Under the pieces are notes generated by a model. The model searched no databases. It was not told the origin of the DNA and worked only from the letters and a program-made list of their open reading frames with translations. The position numbers and the translations under genes are program-made. 64,000 nucleotides of DNA, from positions 1-64,000 of the forward strand of contig NZ_JARANZ010000008.1 in assembly GCF_029889905.1 (NCBI RefSeq), in the 5' to 3' direction. The DNA comes from Chromohalobacter sp. 11-W. Lineage in GTDB: Bacteria > Pseudomonadota > Gammaproteobacteria > Pseudomonadales > Halomonadaceae. Each line of letters begins with the position of its first letter. The first letter of the stretch is position 1. Below are positions 56,495 through 64,000 of this stretch, one piece after another.

Positions 56495-57487
56495 TTAAAG
56501 GTGCCCGAGGAGCCAATCATAGAGACGTCCCGCGCTGCTGGCAACGGGTTGCGTGATCGGGAAGCGTGGCAATGCCAGCGGATCGTCGCGGTGCGAGAGC
56601 CAACCGGCATGGCTATGAAGGGCTTCCTGAACGCCGCAGCGCTGTGCCAGTTGACGTACGCGGAGCGAGGCTTCCGGCTGTGGATAGGCGAAATAAGACA
56701 AGGGGTCGCGGCATAGCACGCCGAGTTGGCGACGCGATTGGCGAATTTGCCATTGGATCTGACGATCGTCGAGGGTCTCTAGCGGTGTGGCGGCGACGCC
56801 ACGCGCGCCGAAGCGCACCAGGCCGTCGCTTTCCAAGCGGCGCACGCTGAATGGGTCGAGCGTTTGCGGGGCGATGTCGAGCTCGGCGCCCAGCGTCGAA
56901 CCGAGCCGAGCCAGCGTCAATGGGGCGGCCTGCTGCGCGAGTTCCTCGAGATAGTCGTGCAAGGCGCTGCTATAGGCGGTGTTCGGATGGTCGGGTCGTG
57001 GTGGTGGGAGCGGGAGCCCGGCATCGCCGAGACATTCGCGAACGCGCATGGGCTGGATGCCGTCCCAGAGGATGTCGCCGAGGGTCATCCGCCAATCGCC
57101 TTGCGGACGCCCTGTATCGCCGGTGGTCAGAAACACGCTGGCCGGCAACGCCAGGCGCTCGAGCTGCCGCAGCGCTACCTCGGCGGTGTCGCGCCAGCCG
57201 CCGTCGAAGGTCAGTGCGATGCGTGGCACTGGGTCGCGATGCAAACGGCGGGCGCTGGCCAGGGAGACGATCTGAGCGTGATCGGTGAGGTGGTCGAGCA
57301 GCCGTCGGAAGCTGTCCGGACCGAGGCAGTAGGGCGCCCGGTGCGGCAGGCGTGCGGCGGCTTCGTCGGGCAATACGCGCTGTATGACCAGGATCGCGCT
57401 GCGTCCGCGAAGCGGCTCGCTCAGGTTGCGTCGCCAGTGTCCGCGTAGGCGCTGCACGACGTCATGGGCAAGGCTGAGATGACTCAT
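56495..57487 (-). CDS. Polysaccharide deacetylase (NodB)-like protein
   Basis: 330 residues, no clear signal peptide. The NodB core motif appears as IALTFDGGWRDTAEVALRQL: the first Asp is present but the usual second Asp of TFDDG is Gly, and a clear H-x-x-x-H metal pair is not visible, so activity on N-acetyl groups is doubtful. A later part SYFAYPQPEASLRVRQLA matches the family's C-terminal strand (FAYPxG). RBS GGAGGGACACGCC. Same strand and next to a glycosyltransferase, so a cell-surface polysaccharide role is likely. Confidence 0.78.
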   Translation of the reverse strand: MSHLSLAHDVVQRLRGHWRRNLSEPLRGRSAILVIQRVLPDEAAARLPHRAPYCLGPDSFRRLLDHLTDHAQIVSLASARRLHRDPVPRIALTFDGGWRDTAEVALRQLERLALPASVFLTTGDTGRPQGDWRMTLGDILWDGIQPMRVRECLGDAGLPLPPPRPDHPNTAYSSALHDYLEELAQQAAPLTLARLGSTLGAELDIAPQTLDPFSVRRLESDGLVRFGARGVAATPLETLDDRQIQWQIRQSRRQLGVLCRDPLSYFAYPQPEASLRVRQLAQRCGVQEALHSHAGWLSHRDDPLALPRFPITQPVASSAGRLYDWLLGHL

Positions 57488-57634
57488 GGCGTGTCCCTCC
57501 GCACTGCTGTCGTTGCTCGGCGTGCGAGCGTTGTTGCCGTGGTGACATCCTGTCGCGTACGGCAAGGGTCTCCTTTAAGGGATGATGTTGTGATGGCGGT
57601 TGCGATATCTATAAGCATATCTCGTTGTCTCAAT

Positions 57635-58597
57635 TTAGCCAGTCAGCCCCGGCTTGCCTCGTCGACAGAACGTCATCATCGCCGCGCCGGTGGCGGTCAA
57701 CTGCAAAGCGTGCAAGCTCCAGCGGTACCAGTAGACGCGGTACGCCTTGCGCGGCGCCGCGGTGCCGTCGCGCCAAGCCATGAGCCCGGCGGGGAGCGCA
57801 CTGAAGGTCAGGCCGGCCATCCCGGCCCCTGGCGATAAGGGCAGCCACAGCAGCAAGGCCAGCGGTAAGCTCGTGCCCTGGAGGAGCGCGGCACTGACAC
57901 GGGGAACGAGAAAACGCGGGTGGCGTGCGATGCTGGGGATATAGAGACAATGCCGCTGGTGGCGATGCTGTCGACGCCACCAGGGGCCGAGGCGTCGCGG
58001 GGCCGCATGGTCGATCAGCAAAGGTGCGTCCTGCCAGCAGAGGTGCGCTTGGCAGCGCCACAGGCGCACGAGGATATCCAGGTCGGCGCCTGCCTCGAGG
58101 CGGGGGTCATGGCCTCCGAGACGCTCGTACCACTCGCGGGTGATGGCCAGTTGCCCGGTGGGCCAATCCCAAGGGTGGTCGTCGAGGCCGCGTTGCGTGC
58201 GGCTGAGATACCAGCTGGCGAGCGGCGGCGGCAACGGGGTGGCTGGGTATTGGGCGCAGACGATGGCGTCGGCGGCCTGGTAGCTGAAGGCGCGGGCGAG
58301 CCCGGCAAGCCATTGCTCGGGCACCTCGAGCGCTGCGTCCAAAAAAACCAGCACCTCGCCATTGAGGTAGGTGGCGCCATGGTGACGAAGCGCTCCTTGT
58401 CCATGTTGGGGCAGCACGGCGAAGCGGACATCACGTTCAATCAGCAGGCGCTGGGTGGGCTCATCAAGCGTCGTGAGCTGTACCAACGTCTCGGTGTGCC
58501 CGCTGAAGCCGGCGATACTGCGTGCCAGGGCGCTCAAGCAGCGCTCCAGGTGCTCGGGGGTATGGCTGGCGTCGATTAGCAGACTGTAAGTGCGCAT
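57635..58597 (-). CDS. Family 2 glycosyltransferase
   Basis: 320 residues. GT-A fold: MRTYSLLIDASHTPEHLERC at the N-terminus, acidic motif in EVLVFLDAALEVPEQWLAG, acceptor-side RLGGHDPRLEAGADLDILVR, and two C-terminal hydrophobic segments near residues 232-255 and 290-310, so membrane-anchored. The start at 58597 is the family-like N-terminus. It is divergent from glnA and probably in operon with the deacetylase-like gene 147 bases on. Sugar donor unknown. Confidence 0.82.
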   Translation of the reverse strand: MRTYSLLIDASHTPEHLERCLSALARSIAGFSGHTETLVQLTTLDEPTQRLLIERDVRFAVLPQHGQGALRHHGATYLNGEVLVFLDAALEVPEQWLAGLARAFSYQAADAIVCAQYPATPLPPPLASWYLSRTQRGLDDHPWDWPTGQLAITREWYERLGGHDPRLEAGADLDILVRLWRCQAHLCWQDAPLLIDHAAPRRLGPWWRRQHRHQRHCLYIPSIARHPRFLVPRVSAALLQGTSLPLALLLWLPLSPGAGMAGLTFSALPAGLMAWRDGTAAPRKAYRVYWYRWSLHALQLTATGAAMMTFCRRGKPGLTG

Positions 58598-58783
58598 CGC
58601 TGGGAGTGCCTTGGGATCAGAGCCCGTGTCGGGGGTGCTGCTCAACAGACTGGGGGGTAGCGCGAACCCTGGCAATCATCGCCGGGGCTGGTTTTTCTAC
58701 AGCAATACTGACTACGAGCCTGCGCGTGTTCAGGCCGATATAGTGCGAGGCTCAATCGGCGATCAGAGGCTCGAGCACTCTTT

Positions 58784-58882
58784 TGCACCAAAGTGGTTCA
58801 TTAAGGCGGTGTGGTGCACCTTTGTGGGGCTTTAAAGTGTCTCTGCACTTTAATGTGGCGCGCTTGGCGCCAAAGTGGTGCT
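58784..58882 (+). promoter_or_regulatory. NtrC-type enhancer sites upstream of glnA
   Basis: Four sites resembling the NtrC consensus (GCAC-N-TGGTGC): TGCACCAAAGTGGTTCA (58784), TGCACCTTTGTGGGGC (58815), TGCACTTTAATGTGGCG (58844) and GGCGCCAAAGTGGTGCT (58866). They lie 80-175 bases before the sigma-54 promoter, the normal enhancer distance. ntrC is encoded downstream. The rest of 58598-59086 contains no gene. Confidence 0.75.
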
Positions 58883-58959
58883 GACCGGTGCGCAAAGATG
58901 GTCTATTTTTTCTCGGTGGATCATGCGTTTATCGAGGGCGCACTTAGATGGCTCAAAGG

Positions 58960-58977
58960 TTGGCATGCCTTCTGCAT
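58960..58977 (+). promoter_or_regulatory. Sigma-54 promoter of glnA
   Basis: TTGGCATGCCTTCTGCAT has the invariant GG and GC ten bases apart and fits the -24/-12 consensus. It gives a 5' leader of roughly 100 bases. Confidence 0.8.
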
Positions 58978-59086
58978 TGCAAAACGTAAAGTGCATACCC
59001 GTGGGCAGTTGCCGGCGGGCGTGCTACAAACGACGCTGAACACGCAAGCAAACGACCCGAGCCGTGGGCTCATAGTGGAGGAAATC

Positions 59087-60496
59087 ATGTCCGAGAAGAC
59101 CCTCGCCCTGATCGAAGAACACGATATCAAGTGGGTGGATCTGCGCTTTACCGATACCAAGGGCAAGGAGCAGCACGTCACGATTCCGGCCGGCGCCGTC
59201 GATGATGAGTTCTTCGAGGACGGCCAGATGTTCGATGGCTCCTCCATTGAAGGCTGGAAAGGTATCAACGAGTCCGACATGATCCTGCGCCCGGAAGATG
59301 GCAGCGGTTATCTCGACCCGTTCACCGAAGACGCTACCCTCGTGCTGCGTTGCGATATCATCGAGCCGGCCACCATGCAGGGCTATGAGCGTGACCCGCG
59401 CTCCATCGCCAAGCGCGCCGAGGCGTACCTGAAGTCCACCGGGCTGGGCGACACTGCCTTCTTCGGGCCGGAGCCGGAATTCTTCATTTTCGACGAAGTG
59501 CATTGGAACGCCGACATTCAGGGCGCGATGTACAAGATTACTTCCGAGGAAGGCGCCTGGGCGACCGACTCCACCAATGTGGAAGGCGGCAACCTGGGGC
59601 ACCGTCCGCGCGTCAAGGGCGGTTATTTCCCGGTGCCGCCGGTGGATAGCTTCCACGACATCCGCAGTGCAATGTGCAACACCCTGGAAGCCATCGGCCA
59701 GTCGGTCGAGGTGCATCACCATGAGGTGGCCAACGCCGGCCAGAACGAGATCGGCGTCAAGTTCAACACCTTGGTCAAGAAGGCCGACGAAGTTCAGGAA
59801 ATGAAGTACGTGATCCACAACGTGGCCCACGCGTACGGCAAGACCGCGACCTTCATGCCCAAGCCGCTGGTCGGTGACAACGGCTCCGGCATGCACGTGC
59901 ACCAGTCTTTCTGGAAAGACGGCGCCAACATGTTCGCTGGCGACGAATACGCCGGGCTGTCCGAAACCGCGCTGTATTATATCGGCGGTGTCATCAAGCA
60001 TGCGCGCGCCCTGAACGCCTTCACCAACGCTTCGACCAACTCCTACAAGCGCCTGGTGCCGGGCTTCGAAGCGCCGGTAATGCTCGCCTATAGCGCGCGT
60101 AACCGCAGTGCGTCGATCCGCATTCCGTATACCGCAAGCCCCAAGGGCAAGCGTGTCGAGTGCCGTTTCCCCGACCCGACCGCCAATCCGTACCTGGCAT
60201 TCTCCGCGCTGCTGATGGCGGGTATCGACGGCATCAAGAACAAGATCCATCCTGGCGACGCGATGGACAAGAACCTCTATGACCTGCCGCCGGAAGAAGG
60301 CAAGGCGATCCCCACCGTGGCCGAGAGCCTCGACCAGGCGCTGGAAGCACTGGATGCCGATCGCGCTTTCTTGACCGAGGGCGAGGTGTTCACCGATAGC
60401 ATGATCGACGCCTACCTCGAACTTAAGCAGGAAGAAGTCGACCGCCTGCGCATGGCGACGCACCCGATCGAGTTCGACATGTACTACAGCTGCTAA
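59087..60496 (+). CDS. glnA: Glutamine synthetase type I
   Basis: 469 residues, as in E. coli. Makes glutamine from glutamate, ammonia and ATP. Motifs: [69 protein letters not shown] and the adenylylation site in [10 protein letters not shown], so it is a beta-type enzyme under GlnE control. The start at 59087 follows GGAGGAAATC; the open frame extending upstream covers the promoter. Controlled by NtrC through the sites upstream and followed by a terminator. Confidence 0.98.
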   Translation: MSEKTLALIEEHDIKWVDLRFTDTKGKEQHVTIPAGAVDDEFFEDGQMFDGSSIEGWKGINESDMILRPEDGSGYLDPFTEDATLVLRCDIIEPATMQGYERDPRSIAKRAEAYLKSTGLGDTAFFGPEPEFFIFDEVHWNADIQGAMYKITSEEGAWATDSTNVEGGNLGHRPRVKGGYFPVPPVDSFHDIRSAMCNTLEAIGQSVEVHHHEVANAGQNEIGVKFNTLVKKADEVQEMKYVIHNVAHAYGKTATFMPKPLVGDNGSGMHVHQSFWKDGANMFAGDEYAGLSETALYYIGGVIKHARALNAFTNASTNSYKRLVPGFEAPVMLAYSARNRSASIRIPYTASPKGKRVECRFPDPTANPYLAFSALLMAGIDGIKNKIHPGDAMDKNLYDLPPEEGKAIPTVAESLDQALEALDADRAFLTEGEVFTDSMIDAYLELKQEEVDRLRMATHPIEFDMYYSC

Positions 60497-60550
60497 TCGC
60501 GTACTACAGCTGCTGATCTCGCACGACAGCGACTGATCGCCGCTGACCGA

Positions 60551-60578
60551 GGCCCCGTCCGATGTGACGGGGCCTTTT
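60551..60578 (+). terminator. Terminator after glnA
   Basis: GGCCCCGTC / GACGGGGCC stem, 6-base loop, then TTTT, about 55 bases past the stop. Two short direct copies of GTACTACAGCTGCT(A/G)ATC surround the glnA stop. Confidence 0.85.
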
Positions 60579-60694
60579 ACGTTATGGCGTGTGCCTGATG
60601 GAAGTGCGTCGCCCCTATGGCGCCGATACCTAGTGTGGTTGAGTAAACAAGGTGCGCTAGACTGAGCGTTCGGTACAGGCACGAGGAGAAAGGC

Positions 60695-61315
60695 ATGCGC
60701 CAAGGGTGGGCCACCGCGACATGGTTGAAAGGCGCTGGGGCGTTGCTCGTAGCAGTTGTGATGGGTGTGTCGTCGGCGCAGGCGACACCGGTCTATCGCA
60801 GCGTCGATGCGCAAGGCAATGTGACCTTTTCCGATCGCCCGGTAGGAGAGAAGGTCGATGTCGGCACGGTGAACACGGTGCCTGGCCAGCCGCGCGAGAC
60901 ACGCAACCGCCAGGCGCCGCGGGACGCAGCGACCGAGGCGGAAGCGGATGCCGCGGCGTCATTCACCGCTTACGAGCGTCTTGCCATTGCGGCTCCCGGC
61001 AACGAGACGACCTTGCCCACCGGCGCGGCGGGCGATACCCAGGTGCGCGTGGCGATCACTCCCGAACTGCGCGAGACGGACAAGCTGCGCATTGTTCTCG
61101 ATGGTGAGGCGAGCGCCCCGGCACGACATGCAACCACCTTCTCGGTCAGCGGGCTAGTGCGTGGGGAACACACCCTGCGCGTTGAAGTTATCGATGCCGA
61201 GGGCCGTGTGCGCCAACGTAGTGCCCCGATCACGCTGTATGTGCAACGTGCCAGCGTGTACTTGCCCGCCAATCCCAACAACCCCCGCAACACCGGTGGC
61301 AGCGGCAGCCAGTGA
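60695..61315 (+). CDS. DUF4124 periplasmic protein
   Basis: 206 residues with a signal peptide ending SAQATP. DUF4124 domain begins VYRSVDAQGNVTFSDRPVGE, the hallmark W/YxDxxGxxxYSDxP-like motif. An immunoglobulin-like C-terminal part (RIVLDGEASA, LVRGEHTLRVEVIDAEGR) follows. A DUF4124 gene between glnA and ntrB is common in Halomonadaceae and pseudomonads. Function unknown; probable cell-envelope protein. RBS GAGGAGAAAGGC. Confidence 0.88.
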   Translation: MRQGWATATWLKGAGALLVAVVMGVSSAQATPVYRSVDAQGNVTFSDRPVGEKVDVGTVNTVPGQPRETRNRQAPRDAATEAEADAAASFTAYERLAIAAPGNETTLPTGAAGDTQVRVAITPELRETDKLRIVLDGEASAPARHATTFSVSGLVRGEHTLRVEVIDAEGRVRQRSAPITLYVQRASVYLPANPNNPRNTGGSGSQ

Positions 61316-61458
61316 GCCGATTTGGCGCCTGGCGCTGTCTACCGTCCTCTTTTTGCACTATTTTGGTGCGTTACAGGCTCTTGTGCCGATGACTGCACTG
61401 CCCTATGCCGGGCGGTGTCAGACTGGCGCGCTTCTTGCACTGATAACGTACATGGACG

Positions 61459-62571
61459 ATGGATAATGGACGGGTCATGCCAGAACCTCCTTTGCCACAA
61501 TATTCGGCCGAACCACTGCATTCGGTCGAACCCAAGCGCTTGCTGGAACACCTGACGACGGCGGTGGTGCTGCTCGACGGCGCCCTGCATGTACGTTGGA
61601 TGAATCCGGCCGCCGAGTCGTTGCTGGCGACCAGCCGGTTGCGTGTCATGGGCCAGCGACTGGAAAGCCTGGCGGGCGTCGAGGGCAGTGTCGAAGCGGT
61701 GTTGCTCAAGGCGCGTGACGAGTTGCATCCCTTCACTCAGCGCGAGGCATGCCTCGTGTTGCCGTCTGGCGATTCGGCGACGGTGGATTTTACCGTGACG
61801 CCGATGTCCGCGGATGAGCTTCTGATCGAGATCGAGCCGCGCGACCGGTTGTTGCGTATTTCTCGCGAGGAGGCGCTGATCGCGCGTCAGGAGACCATCA
61901 AGGTGCTTACCCGTGGACTGGCACACGAGGTCAAGAACCCGTTGGGCGGCATCCGTGGTGCGGCGCAGCTACTCGAGCGTGATCTGCCCGACCCGCAGCT
62001 CGCCGAGTTCACGCGGGTCATCGTCGAGGAGGCGGACCGCCTGCGCGATCTGGTCGATCGTATGCTGGGACCCAACAGCATGAGTCGCCACGAACCGCTC
62101 AACATCCACAAGGTGCTCGAGCGCGTGCGGACCTTGCTGGAGGCCGAGCATCCGCGCATCGAGTACGTGCGCGACTACGACCCCAGCCTGCCGGAGCTGG
62201 ATGGCGACGAAGCGCAGCTGATTCAGGCGGTGCTCAATGTCGCCCGCAACGCCGTCCAGGCGATGGAAGAGCATGGCATCGACGGCCCGCGCTTGATCTT
62301 GCGCACCCGGGCTCGGCGGCAATTCACGCTGGGTGCCGAGCGCCATCGGTTGGTATGCGAGCTGGGCATTCTCGATAACGGCCCCGGCATTCCCGAGACG
62401 CTGCGCGAGACGTTGTTCTACCCCATGGTCTCGGGGCGGGCCGAGGGCAGTGGCCTGGGCCTTTCCATCGCGCAATCGATCCTGCATCAGCATCAGGGCC
62501 TGATCGAGTGCGACTCGGTGCCCGGGTGTACCGAATTCCGTTTGTTGATTCCGCTTGATAGCCATCATTGA
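61459..62571 (+). CDS. glnL: Nitrogen regulation sensor kinase/phosphatase NtrB
   Basis: 370 residues. PAS domain (about 30-130), H-box GLAHEVKNPLGGIRGAAQLL with the phosphorylated His, N-box NVARNAVQAME, G boxes DNGPGIPETLRE and GRAEGSGLGLSIAQS. No membrane segments. Under nitrogen limitation it phosphorylates NtrC; PII protein turns it into a phosphatase. The start may also be the Met six codons later (MPEPPLPQ). It is 15 bases from ntrC, so one operon. Confidence 0.96.
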   Translation: MDNGRVMPEPPLPQYSAEPLHSVEPKRLLEHLTTAVVLLDGALHVRWMNPAAESLLATSRLRVMGQRLESLAGVEGSVEAVLLKARDELHPFTQREACLVLPSGDSATVDFTVTPMSADELLIEIEPRDRLLRISREEALIARQETIKVLTRGLAHEVKNPLGGIRGAAQLLERDLPDPQLAEFTRVIVEEADRLRDLVDRMLGPNSMSRHEPLNIHKVLERVRTLLEAEHPRIEYVRDYDPSLPELDGDEAQLIQAVLNVARNAVQAMEEHGIDGPRLILRTRARRQFTLGAERHRLVCELGILDNGPGIPETLRETLFYPMVSGRAEGSGLGLSIAQSILHQHQGLIECDSVPGCTEFRLLIPLDSHH

Positions 62572-62586
62572 GGCTCGGGAGACCCT

Positions 62587-63996
<1,410 letters not shown>

Positions 63997-64000
63997 GCGC

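Noticed and set aside
59024-60814. 596-codon open frame on the minus strand
   Set aside because: Antisense to glnA, which is unmistakable; the frame reflects GC-rich codon bias and has no family features.

Overview
The window looks like chromosome of a moderately halophilic gammaproteobacterium of the Halomonadaceae (Halomonas/Chromohalobacter type). The evidence is GC-rich coding with an acidic proteome, betaine/choline uptake genes, and the glnA - DUF4124 - ntrB - ntrC order. This is inference from gene content; there is no rRNA or tRNA here to place the organism.

Layout. 1-1.4 kb: a DUF6708-like membrane protein and a broken vgrG (type VI secretion) remnant. 1.4-4.7 kb (-): AaeA/AaeX/AaeB-type aromatic-acid efflux. 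4.9-8.4 kb: glyoxalase I, glucan protein OpgD and an orphan glycine-betaine binding protein. 8.5-17 kb: a LysR regulator divergent from a complete non-phosphorylative L-rhamnose operon (mutarotase, dehydrogenase, lactonase, dehydratase, aldolase, lactaldehyde dehydrogenase) ending in an NCS1-type transporter and a small membrane protein. 17.1-28.1 kb: uronate catabolism (KduI, KduD, KdgR, KdgM-type porin, TRAP transporter, GH105, secreted GH2 beta-glucuronidase, TIM-barrel isomerase). Together these two blocks suit growth on oligosaccharides containing both rhamnose and uronic acid. 28.2-31.1 kb (-): a Zur-type zinc uptake operon with an extra 46-codon ORF. 31.3-33.4 kb: a BCCT transporter.

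33.6-52 kb is a complete type I-E CRISPR-Cas island: array 1 (40 repeats), cas3, a hipBA-like toxin-antitoxin pair, an unusual intergenic region, cas8e-cas11-cas7e-cas5e-cas6e-cas1-cas2, and array 2 (about 74 repeats). The two leaders are nearly identical, but the repeats differ and keep their stems by paired changes. Between hipA and cas8e, on the minus strand, lies a mini-CRISPR (40799-40869): two repeat-like hairpins around a 20-nt pseudo-spacer. The pseudo-spacer partly matches, next to an AAG PAM, a target overlapping the probable promoter of the Cascade operon. This has the architecture of CreR/CreA RNAs and is the most interesting signal in the window. A 44-codon ORF sits between that promoter and cas8e.

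52-58.6 kb (-): a HigA-like antitoxin remnant, a GlpQ-type phosphodiesterase, a small hypothetical, OmpW, TypA/BipA, a NodB-like deacetylase homologue and a family 2 glycosyltransferase. 58.8-64 kb: glnA with a sigma-54 promoter and several NtrC-like sites, then DUF4124, ntrB and ntrC, i.e. nitrogen control.
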